Source: Actinomycetota bacterium (GTDB lineage: Bacteria > Actinomycetota > JAUVYG01). Taken from it: a DNA stretch of 40,808 nt. Of this stretch, positions 1-7,973 are shown piece after piece. How positions within the stretch are numbered: the first letter of the stretch is position 1; every line of letters begins with the position of its first letter. The notes under the pieces were generated by a model that worked only from the letters and a program-made list of their open reading frames with translations, made no database searches and was not told the DNA's origin. The stretch is from contig JAUVYG010000008.1 in NCBI GenBank assembly GCA_030603185.1, positions 1 to 40,808 of the forward strand. The letters are read 5' to 3'. A program made the position numbers and the translations under genes.

Positions 1-11
1 TCCAGGGTTGT

Positions 12-1064
12 TTAGCCCGCTCTCGAGTAGCCGAATCCTTCTGCGACCAGAGATTCAGTAAGATCTTGCATTGAAAGAACCGAAGCCAGACTGGTATCGG
101 GGCTACTAGTTTTCGTTGGGCTGCCCAAAAGTGTTCGTGCGACCAGCACGGATGGAAGCGCGGGGATGTTCAGACCGTCCTTATCGGACGAGATGTAGTC
201 CGCGCGAATCACTCCTTCGGATTTATCAACTAGCTCCACACTGAACTTGCCTTTCATGGTGCCGAATAATCTCGCGCTCGCGAACAAGGGCCGAGCCCAT
301 TTGGCTAAGTTGGCAACGGTTTCTGGGGAAAGTCTTCCGATGAACCTATGTCCCAAGCCCAGAGCCCGTGACCAGATCTTTCTGTCGAAGCCCACCCACA
401 TATGGGTCGGAACACCCTTTGATCCGATCATCAGTGTTCCATCAGGAAACGAGGAGGGAAAGTTCCCGTGGAGCCTCGTGTCACCGTCAGGGTAGGTGTG
501 TGCCTGGAGCCGCGAAAATGACGGTTCGCCAAAACCGTCATCTCTGCCCAGAGGCCCCAAGATTGCATTAACAAAACTCAGAGATATGGGGTTTGCTGAA
601 CCCATAGCCAGAAACACCTCTACCTGGGATATCTCGTCGCTCGACTGAGTATCTTGGATAATCATCTCCACGATTCCCGGAATCGTCGAGGCACCGGTTA
701 TGAAGCGGGGAGAGGCCTCGGTGGCACTCAGGTCAGCAACGAACTTCTGCACCGATTCCACGAATGAGGGACTCTCAGCTATATCGATGTAGTGCGCGTC
801 GTTGGCCGAGCAACCCTCCAACAGAGGACGCGGATCATAGTCGAATGGACCAACTGCGTTGATCACCAAGTCGATTCCCCTCAGCGCTTCGGCGGTTTGT
901 TTGGCGTTGAATATATCAACAATCGTGTGCTTCCCCTCGGCTGGGTGTCGCGACCCAGTAAAGATCTCTGCATTCGGAAGATACTTCTCTGTGAGCGAAA
1001 CGATTCGACCGCCAAGTTCACCTGTCGCCCCAAGAACCATTACCTTGGGTTTGTTGGAATTCAT
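12..1064 (-). CDS. Saccharopine dehydrogenase-like NAD(P)-binding oxidoreductase
   Basis: A 350-residue protein with an N-terminal Rossmann fold: the glycine-rich loop GATGELGG lies near residues 10-17 and is followed by strand-helix repeats (DLVINAVGPF, then HYIDIAE) typical of the saccharopine dehydrogenase / trans-acting enoyl reductase superfamily. The substrate cannot be told from sequence. The frame stays open far upstream, but the ATG at 1064 is preferred because it sits behind an AGGTGG ribosome site and directly before the first Rossmann strand. Its start overlaps the stop of the upstream membrane-protein gene as ATGA, so the two are probably translationally coupled. It is the last gene of the five-gene minus-strand operon headed by the GbsR-like regulator. 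Family call is good; function is unknown. Confidence 0.82.
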   Translation of the reverse strand: MNSNKPKVMVLGATGELGGRIVSLTEKYLPNAEIFTGSRHPAEGKHTIVDIFNAKQTAEALRGIDLVINAVGPFDYDPRPLLEGCSANDAHYIDIAESPSFVESVQKFVADLSATEASPRFITGASTIPGIVEMIIQDTQSSDEISQVEVFLAMGSANPISLSFVNAILGPLGRDDGFGEPSFSRLQAHTYPDGDTRLHGNFPSSFPDGTLMIGSKGVPTHMWVGFDRKIWSRALGLGHRFIGRLSPETVANLAKWARPLFASARLFGTMKGKFSVELVDKSEGVIRADYISSDKDGLNIPALPSVLVARTLLGSPTKTSSPDTSLASVLSMQDLTESLVAEGFGYSRAG

Positions 1065-2053
1065 CGTTGATCCACCTTTCCTAGTATGTAACCGGCTATG
1101 CCTGACAGCGGAAGAAAAATCCATCCGGTCATGAATATAGTCGCGACTGAAATGGCAGGGGGCAGCAGAAGGTATTGTTCGAGGCTTGATGCCGCGACTC
1201 TGGATGAAAGCGTGCCCCCTCCAGCAAACTTCATTACTCCCCCTGTGAGCACCAATAAAAATGGCAGGATAACATATGAGACAAGGGCGATATTGATACC
1301 GGATGCGACGTAAGGTCTTAGGCCTGTGGGCCGCATCTTCATTCGGGACCACATCAGGTGCGTGATGACGGCTGTGGTGGCCGCCATCGGAATAAGGACG
1401 AGCAAGAACTCTACCTCAGTCAATAGGGATCCTCTGAATACCGAGACGATCATGATCGGAGCCAGAATGGTGATGATGGCCGCGAGTATGGGGGCAATAG
1501 TTCTGCTCGGGGCCTTCTGGCCGAGACTTGTGAGTGCAATGGATCCTGGTCGCAGATTCTCTCTGTCTGCCTGCTGTGGATAGATCACTCGTCTATCAAG
1601 CCTCACCATTGTCCAGGCAAGGAACCCAGCCACAGGAAGGGTTATCGGACCAATGAAAAGTAGGCTGATCAATGCGAATTGAAGCCCGGTAGCTATTTCT
1701 GCAATGACAGGAGTAGCCGAGTCTGAAGAGAACACTCCCAGAAGAGTTGGGATGATTCCGAAGCTGAAATGTCCAACCAAAGCCACGGCTAGTCCTACGG
1801 AAATCCCTCTGAGCGCACCGTTCCGTCTGGGCCTGGAAATTAAGAGCCACCAGATCGGTATGGAGGCCATCGCTGATCCCAGTGCGGCCATAGCGATACC
1901 GGGAAGGATTGAGATCAACAACGCAGGATTCAGATCGTAGACAAGTATTAACGGTGTAACGATAAGGGTGTACAGCAGAATAGGTACTATGAGAGCCAGG
2001 ACGGGGCCCAGATAAGTGCTTGGAAGATGTCTTGGTCTGACCTGGTGAGTCAT
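1061..2053 (-). CDS. Multi-pass membrane protein, unknown family
   Basis: A 330-residue hydrophobic protein with about eight predicted membrane segments (roughly residues 14-38, 44-73, 83-105, 120-148, 185-205, 215-232, 252-272 and 300-325) and short Arg-rich loops. I do not recognise the family and see no catalytic motif. The ATG at 2053 was chosen over a longer open frame because GGTGGTGGG stands just upstream and the longer frame would run into the preceding gene. It ends in a 4-base ATGA overlap with the saccharopine-dehydrogenase-like gene and begins 26 bases after the DUF2269 gene. It is therefore part of the same operon and probably acts in the same membrane-associated redox process; that last point is inference. 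Confidence 0.75.
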   Translation of the reverse strand: MTHQVRPRHLPSTYLGPVLALIVPILLYTLIVTPLILVYDLNPALLISILPGIAMAALGSAMASIPIWWLLISRPRRNGALRGISVGLAVALVGHFSFGIIPTLLGVFSSDSATPVIAEIATGLQFALISLLFIGPITLPVAGFLAWTMVRLDRRVIYPQQADRENLRPGSIALTSLGQKAPSRTIAPILAAIITILAPIMIVSVFRGSLLTEVEFLLVLIPMAATTAVITHLMWSRMKMRPTGLRPYVASGINIALVSYVILPFLLVLTGGVMKFAGGGTLSSRVAASSLEQYLLLPPAISVATIFMTGWIFLPLSGIAGYILGKVDQR

Positions 2054-2079
2054 CCCACCACCAGCTACCCTCTTGGCGA

Positions 2080-2559
2080 TCAGAAGGGGAGGGCAAGAGT
2101 TGGCCTGGCCACCATCATGTAGAAAACGACCATGATCGCTGTGAACGCTGGTACCCCGAGCCAGAACCATTGGCGGACCTTAACCGCGTACTCACTGCTT
2201 AGCTCAGTGCCGTCAGTAAGAGCCCGGTCCGAAATATCCCTCATCTGCATCTGTAGCTTGACCACCGGAATCCAACAAGCGCCGGCGACCAGATAGAGGC
2301 CGACCGAAGCAAGGAGCCATGGGCTGGTCCAAGCGAATCCCGCCAGCAGAATCATGGCGATCCCAGATAGGGGTTGAACGATGATCGATGGGGTCGTGAA
2401 CCACCAGTCAGCCACCACAACGTTCCTGTTGGTGAATGCGATGGACGGGATGTCACCGGATTTGTCTGCTCGCCACTTGTAGAATGCGGACCCGAGCCCT
2501 GTGCCAAACAGCAGAGTCGAGCTGACTATGTGGATGTACTTCGCTATCAGGTATTCCAT
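2080..2559 (-). CDS. DUF2269-family integral membrane protein
   Basis: A 159-residue protein with four predicted membrane helices (about residues 5-25, 55-75, 82-102 and 130-150). The N-terminal pattern KYIHIVSSTLLFGTGLGSAF, the central DWWFTTPS and the later WIPVV stretch match the DUF2269 (PF10027) family as I know it. No biochemical function is established for that family. The ATG at 2559 follows AAGGAA at a good distance. It lies 17 bases after the epimerase-DoxX fusion. I recall DUF2269 genes next to SDR and DoxX-like genes in other bacteria, which agrees with the layout here. The role could be in membrane redox balance, but this is inference. Confidence 0.8.
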   Translation of the reverse strand: MEYLIAKYIHIVSSTLLFGTGLGSAFYKWRADKSGDIPSIAFTNRNVVVADWWFTTPSIIVQPLSGIAMILLAGFAWTSPWLLASVGLYLVAGACWIPVVKLQMQMRDISDRALTDGTELSSEYAVKVRQWFWLGVPAFTAIMVVFYMMVARPTLALPF

Positions 2560-2576
2560 CGTGCGAGCTTCCTTTC

Positions 2577-3875
2577 CTAGTCGTTGGCGAGGCTCATCAT
2601 CACTAGAGTTGCTGCGATGATCGGAATGTTCTTGGTGATCGGTCCGAACGGTTCAGCCCACAAGTGCGGGAGGTTGATGGTGATGATGGTCGTGAACCCG
2701 AGAATGAGCGCCAATTGGATCAGCCCGACAAGGCGAACCTTGTAGCCTGCCAGCAAAGATATGCCCAGAAGAATCTCCAGCCCTGATGTACCGTATAGGG
2801 ACAAAGATGCAAGATCACCACTAATACCAGCGTCCGCCAATAAAGCGAAGCTATCCGCGGCTGGAAAGATGAATGCACTGACGATTCCTGTGATGATCCA
2901 TATGAATGCGATGCTTATCCTTAGAAGAGGACCAAGTACTGATAGGAAAGTAGCGTTCTTGTCATTGCGACTGGCCCCCGATGCCGGATGTTCTGTTGCA
3001 AAGGATTTTGGTGTGTGACCGATGACCGATTGCCACTCCTTCGAATCACCGGTGTTGCCTCTCTCAAGCATCTCCATTGCTTCAGAGTTCATCGGGCTAG
3101 AACCGACTCTATCCATCACCTTTGCCGTTAGATTCATCACAAACATCGGGATGGGTAGGGCAAGTCTATTCTTGATGCCAAGCCAACCCCTAAGGGTAAG
3201 AAGCATCTCTTTGAAGCTGATTTGACCAGAACCTACAGCCCTGATGGTCTCGTGATTCCTAATGTTTGCGTCCGTGTCGTTCCCAGCCGCAAGAGCAGTC
3301 ACGCCTTTTACTAGGTCCGAGATGTGAATCGGTTGTAGTTGCTGCTGGCCTTTTCCGATCAGGGGTACTAATGGGAGGGTCGCCATCAAGCGGAACATGG
3401 CCGTACTGGCTCCGCCGGTGCCGAACACCACCGACGGCTGGACGATCACCCAATCTAGGTCGAGGCTTCGAAGGTGGTCGTCGGCTGCCTTCTTGCTGAG
3501 GTGGTAGGCAGCCGTTGCCTGCTCGTCAGCGCCCAGAGCAGATATTTGAACCACTCGGCGAACCCCTGCATTTTTACAGGCATCGAAAAGGGCACTAGGA
3601 GCTTTCGTGTGAAGAGCCTCAAAGGTTGACCGCTTTGACTCGGCGATTATCCCCACAGCATTGATGACGGCATCTACTCCCTGAAGGTGGGGGAGCCAGT
3701 CGACGGCCGAGTGGTCCGACATGAAGTCCACATGAACTGCCTCAGCTTCAGGGTGAGTATCTTTGACCGCCTCCGGACTGCGCACCGCACATCTGACTTG
3801 ATGACCGGCTGCTAGCAATGCAGAGGTTAAGTTGCCTCCAATGAATCCGGTCGCTCCGGTGATCAGTATTCTCAT
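2577..3875 (-). CDS. SDR-family epimerase fused to a DoxX-like membrane domain
   Basis: A 432-residue fusion. Residues 1 to about 290 form an atypical short-chain dehydrogenase / NAD-dependent epimerase-like domain: the cofactor loop GATGFIGG is at residues 7-14, NAVGII and QISALGADE follow, and a YHLSKKAAD segment supplies the Tyr-x-x-x-Lys pair. After a polar linker, the last 125 residues carry four membrane helices of the DoxX-like type, beginning around FLSVLGPLLRISIAFIW. The soluble domain would sit in the cytoplasm, tethered to the membrane. The ATG at 3875 follows AAGGA. It starts 10 bases after the regulator gene. The quinone-like or lipid substrate suggested by the membrane tether is inference. 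Confidence 0.85.
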   Translation of the reverse strand: MRILITGATGFIGGNLTSALLAAGHQVRCAVRSPEAVKDTHPEAEAVHVDFMSDHSAVDWLPHLQGVDAVINAVGIIAESKRSTFEALHTKAPSALFDACKNAGVRRVVQISALGADEQATAAYHLSKKAADDHLRSLDLDWVIVQPSVVFGTGGASTAMFRLMATLPLVPLIGKGQQQLQPIHISDLVKGVTALAAGNDTDANIRNHETIRAVGSGQISFKEMLLTLRGWLGIKNRLALPIPMFVMNLTAKVMDRVGSSPMNSEAMEMLERGNTGDSKEWQSVIGHTPKSFATEHPASGASRNDKNATFLSVLGPLLRISIAFIWIITGIVSAFIFPAADSFALLADAGISGDLASLSLYGTSGLEILLGISLLAGYKVRLVGLIQLALILGFTTIITINLPHLWAEPFGPITKNIPIIAATLVMMSLAND

Positions 3876-3885
3876 CCTGACATCC

Positions 3886-4434
3886 TTACTCGGTAACGGC
3901 TCTCTTCTTCCTAGGAATGTGCTTCAAAACCGGGCAGTTCACGGTCGCGCCTCTAAGCGTCTCCAGAGATAGGACGCTATTGACCATTCGGTTCACTGAC
4001 TTAAGGAATGAGTCCAAATTCTTCAATCGTTTTCTGGCGAACACGACTTCGTTGTCCTTGTTCTTTGGGGGGAGAGATTCGAGGCTCTCTTTGACGGTTT
4101 CGACGGCGAAGTCGAACTCGCGTTTCTGACGCTCGCGGGAGACTCTTCGAACTATCTTCCAGAGGTTGTCCTCTGCCTCGTAGTAGTCGCGACGGTCACC
4201 CTTAAGCCATATCTTGCTCACGAGTCCGAGTCTCTCAGCCTCACGGATGTTGAGACTGACATTTCCCTTGCTCATTGAAAGGCCGGCCGCGATGTCCTCG
4301 AGTGAAGTCGGCCCCTCTTTCAGATAGAGCAATGCGAATACCGAGCCCATACTTTTTTGTAGGCCCCATGACTGAAAGAGCTGCCCGATTCCCTCGGAGA
4401 AACTATCCGAGGCCTGCTCAATGGAGTGATCCAT
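3886..4434 (-). CDS. GbsR/MarR-type winged-helix transcriptional regulator
   Basis: A 182-residue DNA-binding protein. Residues about 20-75 form a winged helix whose recognition region (SLEDIAAGLSMSKGNVSLNI) resembles the GbsR branch of the MarR superfamily, and the following segment (GLVSKIWLKGDRRDYYEAE) fits the wing. The C-terminal half is helical and charged, suited to dimerisation. The ATG at 4434 has AAAGGTTGG upstream. It is the first gene of the minus-strand operon and lies directly behind a promoter with repeated elements, so autoregulation is likely. GbsR relatives in Bacillus respond to choline; nothing here shows a choline link. The family call is solid, the effector is unknown. 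Confidence 0.85.
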   Translation of the reverse strand: MDHSIEQASDSFSEGIGQLFQSWGLQKSMGSVFALLYLKEGPTSLEDIAAGLSMSKGNVSLNIREAERLGLVSKIWLKGDRRDYYEAEDNLWKIVRRVSRERQKREFDFAVETVKESLESLPPKNKDNEVVFARKRLKNLDSFLKSVNRMVNSVLSLETLRGATVNCPVLKHIPRKKRAVTE

Positions 4435-4453
4435 GCAACCAACCTTTAGGAAC

Positions 4454-4481
4454 GTTTAATAGATACTAAACGATACTAACG
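4454..4481 (-). promoter_or_regulatory. Probable operator: tandem and inverted repeats over the -10 region
   Basis: Two head-to-tail 10-base units, GATACTAAAC (4462-4471) and GATACTAACG (4472-4481), cover the -10 box. An imperfect 18-base palindrome with GTTTA and TAAAC arms occupies 4454-4471. The position over the -10 box and transcription start suits repression by the regulator encoded just downstream. Binding by that protein is inferred. Confidence 0.5.
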
Positions 4482-4502
4482 TCCATTTGACCTGAATGTC
4501 AA
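4473..4502 (-). promoter_or_regulatory. Promoter of the GbsR-like regulator operon
   Basis: On the minus strand a perfect -35 box TTGACA (plus 4497-4502) is followed 18 bases later by TAGTAT (plus 4473-4478), a reasonable -10 box. Transcription would start near 4466 and run through the five-gene operon. Confidence 0.65.
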
Positions 4503-4523
4503 TAGAGGTAGATGGGCTAGTGG

Positions 4524-5783
4524 TTAGAAGTTGCGCTCTGAGCCGCGGAAATAGGCATCCCGCAGACTCACCTGTGAGTCCTGGTAAAGGGTGCGCCATG
4601 TGTCTGGGCGATGGTCGAGACTGATCTGCTCTAGGTACTCGCAGTGGATGGCTGGAGTCCCACCCTTTTCCTCCTGGTTCATATTGCTGAATACCGAGCT
4701 TGCGCTCTCGAACTTTTCAATAGCGTTCGCCGCATGGACCGCTGTTAGGGGAGTGGCCATCCGGTCGTTCGAGGTTGCGGGATCGTGGTGGCGATAGACG
4801 GCCTCGATCATTTCATCCGGGAAACCCCATAACCCGAGAAGGCAGCCTCCGACTTGAGCGTGATCGACGCCGAAGATAGCCTTCTCGGCGTCGAGGATCG
4901 GCGCGCGATACTCCCAGGCATAGCTTCGAGCGTCGCCGTACTCATCAGGGAATTTATCCGCTAGGACAAGTCGTCCAATGTCATGAAGGAATCCGGCCAC
5001 ATAGGATACGTCGACCATATCCCTCATCAGACCCTCTTTCAGGGCTATGCTGCGCGCAAGCAGTCCAACGTTAACGCTGTGATCCATCAGAGCATCCGCA
5101 TCCAAGCCAGAAACCGAGAACAAGCTGGTCTTAGAAAAAATCCCACTTGCAAGGACCATACCGGTGATTGTGTTCAGGCCAAGAACAAAGACTGCGTGAC
5201 CTACGTCCATCACTTTTGAGTTGAAGGCGAAGAAGGGGGAGTTGGCCAGCTGGAGAATCTTCGAGGACATCTGGAGGTCTCTGGAAATAATGACTCCCAC
5301 ACGCTCAAGAGAGCCCGAGGGCTTGTTTATCTCAGTGACGATCTCAGAATATAGGGCCGGGAGGCTCGGGATGCTGTCAATTCTGCCCACGATCTCCTGC
5401 AAGGGTTCTGAGTAGATCTCGGTCATCAGTTTTCTCAGTCGATTGACGATCTCCAGAAGCTTCCGGACATCTACTGGCGCAAGAAGGTATTGGTGGACGA
5501 GGATTGTCGGCATGAATATGTCACGGCTCTTAAAGAGATTCTCGGCCATGATTCTGATGGCCCCCGGATTTGTATCCGCCATTAGCTTGAACAGTTTCTC
5601 GGTGGGGTCACCTTGGATCTTTGGCTTGCCGATCATGACATCGATACGGGTAGACGTGATGGCACGCTCAGCATCTAAGAGAGTTTTGCAGCACGTAGTT
5701 GTCCAGGCTGGCGTCAACTCCGAGAGTTGATCCACCAGATGGCGTGCGGCCTGAGTATCGTCATCGATGTAAAGAAGGTGCAT
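4524..5783 (-). CDS. HDOD-domain signalling protein with a degenerate receiver domain
   Basis: A 419-residue protein. Residues 1-115 fold like a response-regulator receiver: the acidic cluster IDDD is at 6-9. However, the phosphorylated Asp position reads IDVMIGKP (Gly52), the conserved Thr/Ser position reads Ala, and the conserved Lys before the cis-Pro is Ala102 (LLAPVD). It is therefore a pseudo-receiver that should not be phosphorylated. Residues about 131-330 are an HDOD domain (SIPSLPALYSEI, AGFLHDIGRL with His-Asp at 267-268, then VDHAQVGG and YRHHDP). HDOD proteins act as scaffolds in motility, biofilm and stress signalling. The ATG at 5783 has only GGAT as a ribosome site. It is transcribed alone, divergently from the sulfotransferase gene. 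Confidence 0.85.
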   Translation of the reverse strand: MHLLYIDDDTQAARHLVDQLSELTPAWTTTCCKTLLDAERAITSTRIDVMIGKPKIQGDPTEKLFKLMADTNPGAIRIMAENLFKSRDIFMPTILVHQYLLAPVDVRKLLEIVNRLRKLMTEIYSEPLQEIVGRIDSIPSLPALYSEIVTEINKPSGSLERVGVIISRDLQMSSKILQLANSPFFAFNSKVMDVGHAVFVLGLNTITGMVLASGIFSKTSLFSVSGLDADALMDHSVNVGLLARSIALKEGLMRDMVDVSYVAGFLHDIGRLVLADKFPDEYGDARSYAWEYRAPILDAEKAIFGVDHAQVGGCLLGLWGFPDEMIEAVYRHHDPATSNDRMATPLTAVHAANAIEKFESASSVFSNMNQEEKGGTPAIHCEYLEQISLDHRPDTWRTLYQDSQVSLRDAYFRGSERNF

Positions 5784-5814
5784 GTATCTTCATCCTTGAA
5801 GCTGCCTCTTACAT

Positions 5815-5820
5815 ATTATA
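5815..5820 (-). promoter_or_regulatory. -10 box upstream of the HDOD gene
   Basis: A perfect TATAAT on the minus strand lies about 32 bases before the HDOD start codon. No good -35 box is visible at the right distance, so an activator or relaxed recognition may be needed. Confidence 0.4.
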
Positions 5821-5923
5821 TCGGCAGGTAGGCCTCGGAAGCGTAGGGGCAGTAGCCTACGTGAGCTAGGTCACACCAGAAGGGTGAGCTGAGACATATT
5901 ATTCGTTGTGGTAGATTCCGTTC

Positions 5924-6550
5924 ATGGGGTTACAGGTTGTCGGAGCAGGACATGGCCGGACAGGCACATACTCCCAGAAGCTGGCTCTTGAAAAGCTTCT
6001 GGTGGCTCCCTGTTATCACATGCGTGAGGTCTTTGGGCGTAAGTCGGACGTTGAAATGTGGCGCCAGGCGGCTGATGGTGTGATGCCCGACTGGAATCAG
6101 TTCTTCGATGGCTATGCGGCCGCGGTCGACTGGCCTGTGGCCCTGTTCTGGGAAGAGATCGCAGCGGCATTTCCCGACGCGCTGGTTCTGCTTTCAGTGC
6201 GTGACGCCGAAGAATGGTGGACCAGTGCATCTAACACCATATTCAATTCCGATAAACAGACCGAAAGCCCTGCCTTCCAGGAAATGGTCTCTGCCATTAC
6301 GGATAACCGCTTCACCCCCGACTATCTGGACAAGGATGCCTCGATAGCCGCATTCAATGCGCACAACCAGAGTGTGCGGGATTCCATCCCGGAGTCGCGG
6401 CTTCTTGAATACTCTGTAGACCAGGGCTGGGAGCCGCTCTGCCATGCCCTCGACCTCCCCATCCCCGATGAACCCTTCCCGGTCTCGAATACCAGTGAAG
6501 AGTGGGGCAAGAAAAAGAAGGGCGCTTTTACATCAGTTACGGATGAGTGA
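5924..6550 (+). CDS. Sulfotransferase-family protein
   Basis: A 208-residue protein of the compact bacterial sulfotransferase type (Sulfotransferase_4-like). The N-terminal GAGHGRTGTYS (residues 7-17) matches the 5'-phosphosulfate loop, KLALEKLL and PCYHM follow as in that family, and DALVLLSVRDAEEWWTSA carries the Arg-Asp that usually contacts the 3'-phosphate. Relatives are often misnamed as epimerases. The acceptor is unknown. No clear ribosome site precedes the ATG. Instead TAGATT stands six bases upstream, which could be the -10 box of a leaderless transcript. The gene is alone on its strand here, followed after 60 bases by the dehydrogenase gene. Family call is good. Confidence 0.8.
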   Translation: MGLQVVGAGHGRTGTYSQKLALEKLLVAPCYHMREVFGRKSDVEMWRQAADGVMPDWNQFFDGYAAAVDWPVALFWEEIAAAFPDALVLLSVRDAEEWWTSASNTIFNSDKQTESPAFQEMVSAITDNRFTPDYLDKDASIAAFNAHNQSVRDSIPESRLLEYSVDQGWEPLCHALDLPIPDEPFPVSNTSEEWGKKKKGAFTSVTDE

Positions 6551-6566
6551 ATGCCGATATGTGGTC

Positions 6567-6572
6567 TATAGT
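6567..6572 (+). promoter_or_regulatory. Candidate -10 box for the dehydrogenase gene
   Basis: TATAGT lies 38 bases before the start codon of the amino acid dehydrogenase. The -35 region inside the end of the preceding gene is weak, so this is a tentative call. Confidence 0.3.
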
Positions 6573-6610
6573 CCGCAAATTACTTACTCCCATGAAGGAG
6601 GAGCAACTCT

Positions 6611-7894
6611 ATGTCCATGCTTGAGAGTGCAAGAGCTCAGTTAGATTCGATCAGAGACCGTATAGACATTAGCGACGAGACCTGGAAGATACTGGATACC
6701 CCCAAGGCGTCCCTTGAGGTCAGCATTCCCGTTCGCCGAACTAACGGCAGCTTGGATCTGTATAAGGGCTATCGTGTTCACCACAACGACAGCCTCGGAC
6801 CGGCAAAAGGGGGAATCAGGTTCCATCCAAGCGTCACCATAGTCGAAGCTCAAGCGTTGGCGTTCCTCATGACCTTCAAATGCTCTCTTCTGGGCCTTCC
6901 ATACGGCGGTGCAAAGGGTGGGGTCCAGGTGGATCCGAAGGAGCTCGACAAGCACGAGCTACACAGCTTGAGCCGCGGCTACATCAGCGCCTTTTACAAC
7001 TTCATCGGGCCGGACATCGATATTCCAGCCCCCGATGTTTACACCAACGAGATGGTGATGGGCTGGATGGTTGATCAGTACGAGAAGATCGCCCGCAGCA
7101 AAGCTCCAGGGGCCCTAACGGGCAAGCCGCTATCTCGTGGAGGTAGCCTTGGTCGTGACGACGCTACTGCCAGGGGCGCCTATTACATCATCTGCGAGAT
7201 GGTCAAAGAAATGGGGAAGAAGCCACCGGAAGTGACTATTGCTGTTCAGGGATTCGGTAACGCCGGGTACAACATCGCGAAGCTACTGTTCATGGACGGA
7301 TTCAAGATTGTCGCCCTTAGTGACTCCAAGGGAGGGACCTTCACATCGTCAGACTCTCTGATTCCAGACGCGATCATGGATGCCAAGCAGCAGCTTGGCA
7401 TCGTGGCCGAGATGTACTGCGAGCAGAGTATCTGCGATGCGGTTGAAGAGAACATCATCTCTAATGAGGAGCTTCTAGAGATGGACGTGGACATCCTGAT
7501 TCCCGCTGCTATCGAGAATCAGATCAACATGGATAACGTGGACAGGATCAAGGCGCGCATGATCGTTGAGCTTGCCAATGGCCCCATCAGCGCTGAGGCC
7601 CACATAGCACTGTCTGACCGCGGAGTGACAGTAGTGCCGGATATTCTCGCAAACGCAGGTGGCGTGGTCGTCAGCTACTTCGAGTGGCTACAGAACAGGT
7701 CATCCTACTACTGGTCCATCGAACGGGTTCACGAGGAGCTAAGAGAGCGTATGTTGGTCGCCTATCATGACCTAAAGGGAGTCCAAAAACGTCATGATGT
7801 CGACCTGCGAGCCGCAGCCTACATTCGGTCCACCCGGCGGTTAGCGGCCTCCATCGAGGCCGGTGGAACCAAAGAGTTCTTCGAGCGCAAATAG
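6611..7894 (+). CDS. Glu/Leu/Phe/Val-type amino acid dehydrogenase, probably glutamate dehydrogenase
   Basis: A 427-residue cytoplasmic enzyme, the usual length of hexameric glutamate dehydrogenase. It would interconvert glutamate with 2-oxoglutarate and ammonia using NAD(P). Key sites are visible: GPAKGGIRFHP (Lys66), the Lys90 region, and PYGGAKGGV with catalytic Lys102. The phrase GKPLSRGGSLGRDDATARG precedes the nucleotide-binding domain, whose Rossmann loop reads QGFGNAGYN. The start at 6611 has an excellent AAGGAGG ribosome site; a second in-frame ATG lies two codons later. It appears to be a single-gene unit. The order GKPLSRGGSLGRDDAT is typical of glutamate rather than leucine or valine dehydrogenases, though substrate is best called probable. 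Confidence 0.9.
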   Translation: MSMLESARAQLDSIRDRIDISDETWKILDTPKASLEVSIPVRRTNGSLDLYKGYRVHHNDSLGPAKGGIRFHPSVTIVEAQALAFLMTFKCSLLGLPYGGAKGGVQVDPKELDKHELHSLSRGYISAFYNFIGPDIDIPAPDVYTNEMVMGWMVDQYEKIARSKAPGALTGKPLSRGGSLGRDDATARGAYYIICEMVKEMGKKPPEVTIAVQGFGNAGYNIAKLLFMDGFKIVALSDSKGGTFTSSDSLIPDAIMDAKQQLGIVAEMYCEQSICDAVEENIISNEELLEMDVDILIPAAIENQINMDNVDRIKARMIVELANGPISAEAHIALSDRGVTVVPDILANAGGVVVSYFEWLQNRSSYYWSIERVHEELRERMLVAYHDLKGVQKRHDVDLRAAAYIRSTRRLAASIEAGGTKEFFERK

Positions 7895-7973
7895 CGGTTA
7901 CTCAATGCCCTTGATTGGACTATGGTTGTAGTTAGTCCGGCGAACACGAGTTCGAATTCACAGAGGTGTGTCG

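Noticed and set aside
5828-5860. GTAGGC/GCCTAC inverted repeat and GTGAGCT direct repeats before the sulfotransferase gene
   Set aside because: Short arms with long spacing; expected by chance and not clearly tied to either promoter.
7918-7939. GGACTA/TAGTCC hairpin after the dehydrogenase gene as a terminator
   Set aside because: No T-run follows and the stem is short; I cannot support it.
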